Positions 1-9,300 of a DNA stretch of 49,744 nucleotides are shown in pieces (the stretch's first letter is position 1; every line of letters starts with the position of its first letter). The notes under the pieces are model-generated. The model did not search any database, had not been told where the DNA came from, and saw only the letters and a program-made list of their open reading frames with translations. The stretch comes from Pelagophyceae sp. CCMP2097 (Eukaryota; Sar; Pelagophyceae), in assembly GCA_026770575.1 (NCBI GenBank), contig MU657183.1, forward strand, positions 126,115 through 175,858. The letters run 5' to 3'. Made by a program: the position numbers and the translations under genes.

Positions 1-147
1 CGCAGGCCACCCAGTGCAACCCAAAAGGCCACGACGATCATAGGACCCCCGTAGGCGCGCTCGAAAAAAATCGAACGGACGATCCAACTGAAACATACTG
101 CATTACAGTCCTACTGTAAATAAGGAACCCGCTCACTGGCAGGCTTA

Positions 148-166
148 CTACTAGTAGTAGTAGTAA
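148..166. repeat. CTA/TAG trinucleotide microsatellite
   Basis: A short run of TAG/CTA triplets lies immediately outside the left end of the hAT-like element that begins at 176. It is a simple repeat with no coding signal. Confidence 0.7.
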
Positions 167-362
167 GCTTCCAGACAAGGTGGATAAAAACACGGCGACG
201 GGCTCGAGGGAACATGTTTGAAACAACGTTTTGAGGGGATTTCATAAAACATCCAAAAACACGTGCTTAAAACACGCTAAAAATACCGCGCGTGTCAGAG
301 CGCGTCCGCTACCCTCGCGGAAGACCAGGGAGTCGTACAAAGCGGTCTGGATGATCATTCCT

Positions 363-868
363 CAATAATTTTGAATCTGCGTTCTGTTTTTTTGCCAAGT
401 GGGGGGGAACAGTAGGGGCAACTAGGAGGGGGGACCCACACACTTTTACGAGGCCGGGAGGGCCTCTAAGGAGGGGGTACCCACCCACTTGACGAGCCGA
501 GCCACCGAGGCACGCACTTTTTTGGCCTCGGTAAACTAGCGGGTGATGCAGCTGTGGGCTCTCTCGGGGCGGTGTGTTCGCGTCGTCGGGGCCCGGAGAC
601 CTTCGCGGCGCGTACGCTTGAGTGGCGGAGGGGCATCGGCGGCGGGTGTCCCAGCGTTTATGGACGCTGCGAAGAGCAGGGAGCCCCTGTTGGACGCAGC
701 TGGGCCTATTCCAGCGAAGGGGCCTCTTAGGGGGGGTACCCACCCACTTTCAAAAGCCACAGAGGACCAGGAAGGAGGGTCCACCCGCCCACTTACGAGC
801 ATTTTGCCCCTACTGTTCCCCCCCACTTGGCAAAAAAACAGAACGCTGCCTATTCGCCAAAGTTATTG
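363..868. repeat. Nested foldback (long inverted repeat) element
   Basis: The outer arms match as inverted repeats. 363-421 reads caataattttgaatctgcg and onward into a 7-T run and a G-rich stretch; 800-868 is its reverse complement with small gaps. About 45 bp around the T7/A7 runs and the gggggggaacagtaggggc core match almost perfectly. Inside, gggggtacccacccactt recurs in direct orientation near 473-490 and 730-748. The unit is about 505 bp and lies inside the larger 176-1387 element. Confidence 0.6.
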
Positions 869-901
869 CGAGAGCGACGTGGCCGCCACGCACTGAGGCC
901 G

Positions 902-1164
902 ATGTCGGGACGCGCGAGGGACCCGGTGCACGGGCACATCCTCCTGGAGGTGGAGACGTACGAAGATGGCGGCAAGACGAAGTCCCGCCAGAAGTGCACC
1001 TGCGTGCACTGCGGCAAGATGCAGGTCTTCGCCAACGTGGGCCGCCTGCGCGCGCACCTGTCGGACAACGACAGCATCGCAGCCAAGGACGGCGGTGGGT
1101 GGGGAGCCTGCGCCGCGGCGCCGGTGCTCGTCAAGCAGAAATTCAAGGCGGTGCGATCTTATAA
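902..1164 (+). CDS. BED-like zinc-finger protein fragment
   Basis: The reading frame from the Met at 902 (an upstream in-frame Met lies at 827 inside the foldback arm) contains KCTCVHCGKM followed by GRLRAHLSDND. This is a C-x2-C ... H arrangement like BED fingers, which bind DNA and often sit at the N-terminus of hAT transposases. The frame stays open to 1198. A possible donor GTGCGA follows KQKFKA at about 1158, but no convincing downstream exon was found. The second metal-ligand pair is not clear (a Cys follows in GGWGAC), so the finger may be incomplete. Because it sits within a terminal-inverted-repeat element, it is more likely a transposase remnant than a host gene. Confidence 0.4.
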
Positions 1165-1595
1165 TCCATGCGCCATCCGCGAGCACGTTTCCCCGTAGGC
1201 GTGCCTGAGCTATTCATCTCTCCAGGGGGTCTGCGCGGGTAGACAGGGGCCCAGCCGGCGGCCCCGTGGTTGCGGCGCCACGGCGGGAAACACAGAACAT
1301 CTGTTTAAGCCCTGTTTTGGGAACATGTTTTAAACAACGTTTTGAAGGATTTGATTAAAACACGTTTTTAAGTTTTTATCCACCTTGCTTCCAGTCCACT
1401 GAGCAATTGAGTCGACGGCGGCTGTGCCTCTCGCTCTCCGGCGCCCCCTCCTCTTTGACCGGTCCGTCCTGCGCCCCCTCCTCTTTGGCGCCCCCTCCTC
1501 TTTGACCGGTCCCTCCTCTTTTCAGCCCCGCCCGCCTCCTTTCGCGCTCGACGGGCCACCGCCGTTTTTAGGGCGTTTGTTGTCCGGGGACCACG

Positions 1596-1637
1596 TGAGC
1601 CCGGACATAGGAATTCCTATACGTTGAGCCCGGACAT
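1596..1637 (+). promoter_or_regulatory. Direct repeats flanking a 14-bp palindrome upstream of the LAMTOR5-like gene
   Basis: The 13-mer tgagcccggacat occurs at 1596-1608 and again at 1625-1637. Between them lies a perfect palindrome, ataggaattcctat, at 1607-1620. The block ends 15 bp before the ATG at 1653, so it is placed to act as a core promoter, transcription start or 5'UTR element. Function is inferred from position only. Confidence 0.4.
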
Positions 1638-1652
1638 CTACCGCAAACCAGG

Positions 1653-2080
1653 ATGCTCACCGACGCCGCGCAATACGCCGTAATCGACGGCCACGGCCTC
1701 GTCGTGAGCATCGACGCCGCCTGCGAGACGGCCGTGGCGCCGGCGTTTCTGGCTTCGACTGCGAGGCGCGCGGCCGATGCCGCCGACCAAGAAACGGGGG
1801 GGCTGCAGTGCGTGATCATCGAGGCGGACCTCGCCACGGTACGTCTGCGCTCTCCGCGAACTTCCTGCTGCGGCGCGGGAGAGGCTTATTTTCCAACTTT
1901 GCAAGGGCCTTCCACTCGCGCTGCACCACGCCTAGGCCATCCTGACGTCCCCACGCCGCCCAACCACGCCACGCTTAGGCCATCCTGACATACCACGTTC
2001 CGTCCAAGTTGACCACGGCTCTCATCACGAAGACCCCGAAGCACGACACGTACGCCGCCGCCGCAACCGCCGCAAATTAA
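1653..2080 (+). CDS. LAMTOR5: LAMTOR5-like (HBXIP) Ragulator subunit, 2 exons
   Basis: Exon 1 is 1653-1838 and exon 2 is 1979-2080. The intron runs from GTACGT to a TTAG acceptor, phase 0, and the product is 95 residues. It is a single roadblock-type domain: YAVIDGHGLVVSID (first strands), PAFLASTARRA (helix), VIIEADLAT and LTTALITKTPKHD (last strands). Length, order and the ...VHK/ITKTP-type ending match LAMTOR5, which is about 91 residues in animals. LAMTOR5 is part of the pentameric Ragulator that anchors Rag GTPases and TORC1 to lysosomal or vacuolar membranes. The alternative acceptor at 2007-2008 would drop ten residues including one strand, so 1977-1978 is preferred. A different roadblock/LC7 protein is the main alternative. 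Confidence 0.72.
1924..1992 (+). repeat. Duplicated 3' splice-site segment
   Basis: The stretch ccacgcctaggccatcctgac (from about 1927) is repeated as ccacgcttaggccatcctgac (from about 1970). Each copy contains a TAG acceptor followed by GCCATCCTGA. The downstream copy is the acceptor used in the LAMTOR5-like model. Using the upstream copy would shift or extend the exon. Confidence 0.6.
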
Positions 2081-2357
2081 GGCCGATTCCGGAAGCCCGG
2101 GGTAATCCAGTGTTTTGTCACAAAGGTGAGGCACGCCGCGAGACCCGGAGCGCATCCGCCGCAAGACCGGAAGCCTTTTTGAGCGGCATCGGCAAGTGCC
2201 GCGGGGGCTTTAGGTCGGCCCTCGCCGGCGTGGTCTGGTCCAAACGGTTGGGATCCTTGCACGCTTTTCCACGTGGGAGTGATGCAATAACTTGTACGCT
2301 TCTCAAGTTACTTCGGTGGCATCTGCTCGGAACGGTGGCATCTACTCAGAGAGGTGG

Positions 2358-3987
2358 TCAATGCGCGGGCACATAGGGCGAAACAAGGTCCGGCTGCGCG
2401 GTGTTCTGCGAGGGCATGTGCGGCGGCGGCGTGAGGAGCTTCGACCATTCGAGAAGGAGAAATTTCTTCTTGGATGCGTCGAGGGTGATGCCCACGCAGT
2501 GCGAGGCCTGAATGCGGAGAGGGTGAGGCGCGAGGGGTCTTGTATATTCCGGGGAGAGCGTCGCGACTCGAATTTGCCAAAAACGCTTCGCCTCGCAGGT
2601 TTCTGATTGGCCTCTCATCGCCCCTCGTGGATTTCATCGAATGCCTCACCTGCGCCTCGATGTGCGTCACGCGGCCGCCGGCTTTCTCAAACGCCTTGAC
2701 ACACGCGCGGCCTTCGTCGAGCAAGGGGTCCGCGAGGTCGGTCCACAGGATCGTGTCTGGCGGTTTGGCTTCGTTTCCGCGGTCGTTTCTCCACGTGTCT
2801 CGGGCAGAGTGCGGGCAGATTCGCCAGTCCTTTAACGCATTAAAACGTTGCTGCGCGCCGCCGACGTATAAACGCCAGCATGTGGCCAAAAAGGGCAGCG
2901 GGGAGACGCGCTGGTGCGCGTTGGTCCGGTAACTCTCCGACCTCGCGGTAGGGTCCACGAACGGGCACACGGCCACCAGCGCGGCCACTTGTAAACCGCG
3001 CCGAGACGCCGCCGCCGCCGTCACGATGGCCTAATTCCAAAGGTGGCCGGAATAACATGATCGACCAGAGGCGCGCGTCTTCGCCACTCACGAGGTTGGC
3101 GCCGGCGGAGAAGCCGAGGATTGAAAGCTTTGAAAACTCGCCGCTCGCCCAAAGTTGTAGGACGGCGTCCAAGCAGTCGTCGGCGGCTGCGGGTTGCATG
3201 TGCTCCGGCGCCCTCCGATACTCCACCGCCGCCCAGGCGAGCGGGGCGTCGTGCATCTTGGCCAGGTCGAGTAAAAGCTGTGAACCCACGCCGTCCCTCG
3301 CCTGGCCCATAACAAAGCCGCCGCCGTGGATGTAAATCACCAACGGCACCTTGTCCCCTTTCGCAATGCGCTTCGACCGGTGCAGGTAGAGCGCCGCGCC
3401 GCTGGGTAAGCCTTGCATCTCCACGTCCCAGCAGTGCGCCATGCTAACGGCCTTTCGGTAGCCCAACGACTCGACCTGAGTGCGATGGTATTCTTGCCGG
3501 CATCTAGCCGAATTGAGCAACCCATTCGAGTGCAGAATAGAAGAAGAAAACCCGCACCTTGTGCAGCGTCTTGCGGTACCAGTCGACGTTCGTCTCGTCG
3601 AGCTCGTGCATTTTTAACATCAGGGTACACCCCCAATTGATCACCTGATTGCAATCGTATGCTCTAGCATTCTCGCCGGCATCTTGCCGGCATGGGCCGC
3701 ACCTTGTCCAAGACGCCCATGTGCGGGTGCCGCCAAATCGGAATCGCGAGGGCCGAATTCGACGACGCCGCGTCCGAGGCGTCGAGCGACGCGTCCGAGG
3801 AGCGGAGCGAACCGGCCGAGGCGCCGAGCGACGCGCCCGAAGCGCGGAGCGAACCGGCCGAGGCGCCGAGCGAAGCGCCCGAAGCGCGGAGCGGCGCGCC
3901 CGAGGTGCGGAGCGAAGTGCTCGAGACGCCGGGGTTGGGGTCTTCCCCGTGCGGCGCGGCCAGCATGCCCGACTGGTTTCGCTTCAT
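2358..3987 (-). CDS. Alpha/beta hydrolase (HSL-type esterase/lipase), 5 exons
   Basis: Exons in transcript order are 3987-3703, 3643-3557, 3475-3092, 3030-2650 and 2507-2358. All four introns are phase 0 with GT...AG ends and sizes of 59, 81, 61 and 142 nt. The product is about 428 residues. The oxyanion motif is YIHGGGF (His 174), then YRRAPEH, then the nucleophile elbow GFSAGAN (Ser 247). The acid is in ADPLLDEG (Asp 353) and the catalytic His in ASHCVG (His 382). This is the order of the hormone-sensitive-lipase family, which hydrolyses carboxyl esters of short acyl chains or drug- and sterol-like substrates; the substrate here is unknown. The N-terminal exon is Ser/Ala-rich low complexity and may be a leader. 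The frame is open upstream to a Met at 4164, so the start is uncertain. The catalytic residues are only assembled by splicing, which strongly supports the model. Confidence 0.82.
3760..3935. repeat. In-phase 42-bp tandem repeat in the hydrolase first exon
   Basis: Units of about 42 bp built on gaggcgccgagcgacgcgcc and gaagcgcggagcgaaccggcc occur about 2.5 times, followed by degenerate copies. On the minus strand they give Ser/Ala/Gly/Leu-rich repeats (LRASGASLGASAGS). All frames stay open, as expected for a multiple-of-three minisatellite. Confidence 0.6.
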
Positions 3988-4344
3988 GCGCGCGGCGCTG
4001 CCGGGCGGCTCGTGTAAGCGCGCCGAACCGGGCCCCGGGTGCCCGAGCAAGCAGGGTCTCCTACCCTGCCCCGAGCTGGAAACGCGCGCCCCCCACGCAG
4101 CGCGCGCGCGCCCCGACCGAGCAGGTGTATAGAAACTGGTGCCGAATGCGCGGCAGCGGAGCACCGAGTCGCAGACGTCGACTAGCTAGCTAGACGATCG
4201 AAGACGAGGCCAGGAGACGGCGCTGTACCTGCCTGTCGACAGGTGTCGGGGCGGCACGGAGTTCCAGGATTCCGACCACGTTAACATCAGGTCGGGCCAA
4301 AACAAGTCTTCGACTCTTGTTCAAAAGATCTCGGTTCGAGTTAA

Positions 4345-4450
4345 AATCCACCCTGGGTGGGGCTGCCCCAACAGAGTACGACCGTCAAGTCAAACCTGAG
4401 TCAAAGATAGGCTTCCAGGTCCGGAGGCCCGGTGCCAGGCCCAACCGCGT
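4345..4450 (+). repeat. Dispersed repeat, gatccaccctg family
   Basis: The segment starting atccaccctgggtggggctg and ending near ggaggcccggtgccaggccc recurs around 13180-13235 (first part) and 43842-43935 (both parts, diverged). A short related piece, cttaagatccaccctgag, is at about 26637. No coding potential was seen, so it is probably a mobile-element remnant. Confidence 0.55.
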
Positions 4451-4830
4451 TTTCGCTCAAAGTCGGGTTGGGCTGTGAGGCGCAAGGCTGTATGTTTGGG
4501 TTTGGGCTTTGATTCCGGGGCTTGGTTTTGTGAACTTGGCAAGTTTCTTGGATGCAAGCATGCGCCTTGACGCGGCCTTTCGAACGTTCCATCGCACTCT
4601 ACGACCGACGCACCACGACCCGACCGCGTTTTCGCTCAAAGTCGGGTCGGGATGTAGATTTTAGTTTAGGCTTTGATTTCGGGGCTTGGTTTTGTGAACT
4701 GGGCAAGATTCTTGGATGCAAATATGCACCTCGACAAAGACTTTCGAACGATGCATCTCGCGCCACGATCAGCGCGCTACAATCCGACTAAGTTTTCGCT
4801 CCAAGTCGGATTGGGCCGAAGGCTTGGGAT
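4440..4830 (+). repeat. Degenerate satellite units related to the 5.1-5.8 kb array
   Basis: Two to three diverged units share gctttgatttcggggcttgg, ttttgtgaactgggcaag and cgcgttttcgctcaaagtcgg, with a spacing of roughly 180 bp. The cgctcaaagtcggattggg part is shared with the regular 164-bp array downstream. Confidence 0.65.
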
Positions 4831-4861
4831 TGGGGTTGATTTTAAAGGGTGTAATGTAATG

Positions 4862-4985
4862 TATTATAATAAAAATCACAGGATGTCCACAGTCCAGTCC
4901 CAGAGGACCTTCTCCTGGCCTAGTCAGATCAAGCAACTTAGCACGAATTTAATAGGTTTTAAATAAGAAACGATAAATGAAAGTA
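4862..4985 (+). repeat. Dispersed repeat, copy 1 (pair with 12828-12945)
   Basis: The segment from aataaaaatcacagg through aggaccttctcctggcc, cagatcaagcaactt and gcacgaatttaataggtttt to aaacgataaatgaaa is matched by 12828-12945 with scattered substitutions and small indels. Both copies are in the same orientation and both start in an AT-rich (taata)n stretch. Confidence 0.7.
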
Positions 4986-5145
4986 TCGACGAAATGGGGA
5001 GTATTCTCATGCACGATGAAGTCAACCTAAGCATGGATTGACAGAGAATCAAAAAGGGGAATCTTCTCACTTATTCTGATAAAACACTCCTCACGAGGTA
5101 TAGCGTAAGTAGCACAATCTCCCAAAATATGATATATAAAGGGTT

Positions 5146-5775
5146 GCTTACGGGGAATGGCCGCATTTCTAAATTGCAAACAATCGCCTTGACCAGGGCC
5201 TATGAGCGTCCCGACAAGCGCCACGATCGGCGTGCCACAACCCGGCCGCGCTATTGCCCAAAGTCGGATTGAGCCGAAGGCTTGGGATTTGGGTTGATTT
5301 TAAAGGCCTGCTTACGGGGAATGGCCGCGTTTCTTATGTGCAAACAATCGCCTTGACCAGGGCCTTTGAGCGTTTCAATAAGCGCCACGATCGGCGCACC
5401 ACAACCCGGTCGCGCTTTTGCCCAAAGTCGGATTGGGCCGAAGGCTTGGGATTTGGGTTGATTTTAGAGGCTTGCTTTACGGGTAATCGTCGCGTTTCTT
5501 ATGTGCAAACAATCGCCTTGACCAGGGCCTATGAGCGTCCCGACAAGTGCCACGATCGGCGCACCACAACCCGGTCGCGCTTTTGCCCTAAGTCGGATTG
5601 GGCCGAAGGCTTGGGATTTGGGTTGATTTTAAAGGCTTGCTTACGGGGAATGGCCGCGTTTCTTATGTGCAAACAATCGCCTTGACCAGGGCCTTTGAGC
5701 GTTCCAATAAGCGCCACGATCGGCGCACCACAACCCGGTCGCGTTTTTGCCCAAAGTCGGATTGGGCTGTAGGTT
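5146..5775 (+). repeat. 164-bp tandem satellite array (about 4 copies)
   Basis: The marker gcttacggggaatgg begins at 5146, 5310, 5474 and 5639, giving units of 164-165 bp. Each unit contains caatcgccttgaccagggcc, cacgatcggcgcaccacaac, tttgcccaaagtcggattgg and ttgggatttgggttgatttt. The array decays into diverged half-units by about 5830. Open frames across it result from the repetition and are not convincing genes. Confidence 0.85.
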
Positions 5776-5839
5776 TTTGTTTAGGCTTTGATTTCGGGGC
5801 TTGTTTTTTTGAACTGGGCACCACATGACCAATTATTTT

Positions 5840-6399
5840 CTCCTGGCGGCGCGCTGCCGTTATCACAGGCCCAATCTCGTCGTATTCGCCGTTGGGCGTA
5901 CTCTATGGTGAAGTCGTCACAAAAACCCATTCTCGGTTTGTCCCTGCGCGCGAATTTAGCTCCGCCAATTTGAGGGCATATCTCGGGTCGGGTACTCACG
6001 CGGGCGCCTGCAAAGGACGACGCGAATTTCGACCGTTTCGCCCCATTTTATGCTGCAACAAAGACGCAACGTGCCACTTTAGGGCTCGCAGTGTTTGGAA
6101 TCGGGGTTTCGGCGCGCAAGGCTTGGTTCGTAGGCACCATCCCGATGGGGCATCGCCACCAAAGGACTCGTCTCCGGCGTGTGGTTAGATGGAGAGCAAA
6201 ACAGTAAAAAGGTCGATAAGAAACCTCAGAGTGAAAAATTAGATTGTAAGAAATCTTCAATAGAGGAAAAGTCCATTTTCGGGAATTTCAACCTTGACCT
6301 GAAGGCCGCAGCGTCTCGAGAGATCATCCAAATTTCTTTGGTGAAGGGAGCCTTGGGTGTCTTCGTGGCGGGCCGGCTCGGCATCGCAGCTCCGCCGCG
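5840..6399. other. Region without a convincing gene
   Basis: Short open frames exist on both strands, but none shows a recognisable domain or splice pattern. It may hold the promoter and 5'UTR of the large gene that starts at 6400. Confidence 0.4.
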
Positions 6400-9300
6400 A
6401 TGCCGTGGGGGCCGCGGCGCCTGACAGCGGCGGAGGCCGATTTCCGGAACCTCGAAGACGCATCGGAGACGCAGGTCCGTACGCGTACGCTGCTGCGGAC
6501 GCTCCTGCCGCCAAAAGCCGTCGAGGCGGCGCTGCACCATGATAGCGCCGAGCAGCGCGACGCCGCCGCGGCAAACGCATTGGCCGACGTACTCCGCGGC
6601 GCCGGAAACGATCAAGGCAAATGCGGCTGGCTCAACCACTTCGTCGCCGGCGGCGCCGAGGCACTGGTCAAGGCGGTGGACGACCGCCGGTCTGAAGTCG
6701 AGGGCACTTTTTTGAACGGCGTGGTCTTGGGCCCAGTTCCAGACCGCGTCGCCACATCCGCTGCCCTTATCCAGGTCGTCGTCATCCTGGCGCACTTTGA
6801 ACTCGGCAACGCCCAAGAGTGGCGGCCCCTGCAACTTTTGCACGTCGCCCGGGCAGCAGACGCCCTCTTGGCCGCCGCCGCAGCTTCTGATTTGACAGAC
6901 GAAGGTCTCCAGCACGCCCTCCTGGTCCCGCACGCGGCGCTGGACGGCGAGGTTTCGGCCCTCGCCCTCGGCAAGCGACTTCCGGGAATCGGCAAGGACG
7001 CTCTCCGCGAAGGCGTCCCCGGACTCTTGGCGGCGGCGTCCCAGCTCTTTTCGCGTCCGCCCAGAGGCGACGCCCTCTCGGCTGCGCGGAATACGGTGGC
7101 CGGCGCGCTGACGCTCGGGGCGGCGCACCGCGCGCTTGTGCTCTTGCACCACCGCGACTTTAGCCTCGGCGCGGACGACAAAGCCAAATGGAGTCTGGCG
7201 ATCAAGTCGGCGCGCGCGTCAGCTCGCAAAGGCCTCTTGCAAGCCGCGTCCAACCAGGAGCGTTGCGCGCGGTCGGCGCTGGCTTTATTTGTTGAGGCTT
7301 CTTTAGCCGCGTGCGAGTCTGGGGTGGGGTCGCTTTTGGATGATCAAGCGACAGTCAAAGCCTTTGCCGTCCTCTTCTCCCTCGCGCGCGGCGCCGTCGT
7401 CGCGACGTTATCGGGCGGCGCGTCTGGCGTCGGCGAGATGATCAAGGCGGTTCTGAAAGGGGGTGCTTTGCTTCTGGATGGCTATAATACGCGGATGGAG
7501 GAAAAAGTGTCCAGTCTACTGCGCATGATATCCATTCTCATTGAAGCCATCGCCTTCCCAGTGTCCTGGCACTGGACCGCCCCCGCAGGCGGCGGTGCAC
7601 GCCTCGGACTCCGTGCCGCAGACGCAAACGCCGCCGCCGACGCAAACGCCGACGCTGCCGACGCCGAGGCCGCCGCCGACGAGGCCGCCGCCGACGAGGC
7701 CGCCGCCGCGTTTACCGATTCGCTCGTCGAGGCCTGCGCGGCTATGGAGCACTCGGCCAACGTCTGGGTGGTGCGAGTGCACCTTATGCTGCATCTGGCA
7801 CGTTTGATTTGCCGGCGCGATTTGCCGGTGGCGGCGAGGTGGGCTCTGTGGAACGGCGACGCTGCCCGCAACTTCTCCGGATTGAGCGGCATGCTCTGGC
7901 ACGGCGAGGCCAAGGCGAGAATCGTCTGCCGCATCTCGGGAACGGCGGTGTCAAGACTCGGGCCGGCAGAGTGGGAGGCCGAATCGCCGGTGCAAGCCGA
8001 TTCACCGGTGCGAGGAGCGCCGCCAATTCCACCGTCGGCGTGGCGCAAAACGCCGCGCCCGCCGGCTTTGGGGGCGCACGTTGCCTCGGAAATGGTGGAA
8101 TATTATTATGCCGTCGCGGGCGAATCTGTTCTCCAGGTGCAAAAGCTTTGCCGTTTAGAGGATGCCGTCGACGACGCATCGCCTCGGAGCGCGCCGGCGG
8201 GAGAGAGGTACGTCTGGATCGAGTTTGGCGAAAACGTCGTCTTGGACGTCGTCGGCCTCGACGTCGTCGGCCTCTCGGAGCCGCCCGGGCCGCGGGTGAA
8301 GCGCCTCTGTCATCTGCTCCTCGAAAAGCTCCTCGAGGCCGCAGCGGGAGACGTCGACGCTGCCGAAGGCGCCGCGCGCTTACGGAGCGCGCTGCTCTGC
8401 GCGAGAGAGGACGCCACGGAAGCCGTCCTCGACGAGATTCTCGCTCCGTTGGACGCCGTCGCAACTGCATTGCGGACGCGCGCGGCCGCGGTCGCCGATT
8501 GCGCTAAGGCAAAGGCTGAAGACGCCGCGAAGACCGCCGCCGCGAAGACCGCCGCCGCGGAATTCCTCGGCGCGCTCGTTCGAGCGGAAACGACGCTCGG
8601 CGATGCCGTGGCAAAGTCCAAGGCGGTGCGCTTAGCCGTGGCGCCGATTGTCGAGGTCTTAGGCTACGTCGCCTACCTCAAAGTGGCGAGCGCCCAGGCC
8701 ACCGCAAAGGCGTACGCGCTCCGCCGCGCGGACCGTTTGATGACCGCCGCGGCGAAGGAAGCGGGCGACCGAGCGGCGGTGCTCGCGGGCCAGCTTTTGG
8801 ACTCTGCCGACGAGGGGCTCGATTTCGGCGTCACCGAGCGGCTCTTTTTGGACCGCCTCTTTGCGCTCCGCGCGGCGGGCGCGGCGGCGGCGGCGGCGCT
8901 GCGGCTCTTCGGAGATGCTGGACAATCCAAAGAGAAGAAATCTTTCTATAGAAATCCCTTGAGCGTGGCTGGGGCCAAGGTGGCGAGCTTCATACCCTCC
9001 CTCGGTGGAAAGGCCGCGAGCAATGTCGACGCTGTCGAGGCCGCGAGCAAGGCCGGCGCTGTGGTGACCGACGATTTGGATTTTGCAGGCCTCGGCGCGG
9101 CCGCGGCCGCGGCCGCGCGTCACGCGCTGGAAAAGTTCAAAGACGCCAGCAATGCAGAGGCGCAGAAAGCGGTCCGCGTTGAAGTGATCAAAGTCGTCGA
9201 CCCCGTGCGGCAGCGCATCTTCGACCTCGCGGGCAAGGCGGCGACCGACGCTTCTCTCGACGTCGACAAGGCATCGGACGGGCGCCCTGGCGGCCTCATC

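Larger units (their letters stand above)
168..1395. mobile_element. hAT-like DNA transposon, degraded, with target duplication
   Basis: A 16-bp perfect inverted repeat, CAAGGTGGATAAAAAC, occupies 176-191 and, in reverse complement, 1372-1387. Directly outside lie cttccaga (168-175) and cttccagt (1388-1395), an 8-bp direct repeat with one mismatch. Eight-bp target duplications and ends starting CA(A/G)GG are typical of hAT elements. Subterminal direct repeats near 210-245 and 1318-1350 (both containing ggaacatgtttt/g and aaacaacgttttga) support a structured element. The interior holds a BED-like zinc-finger ORF, a common part of hAT transposases, but no complete transposase. It is therefore probably a non-autonomous or decayed copy. 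Confidence 0.6.

Noticed and set aside
4318..4345. tRNA-like ggttcgagt motif
   Set aside because: No paired T-stem, anticodon arm or acceptor stem could be folded around it. The motif near 28040 (gattcgactc) fails in the same way.
5146..5775. Possible CRISPR-like regular repeats
   Set aside because: The whole 164-bp unit is repeated with no unique spacers, and the context is eukaryotic. It is a satellite.
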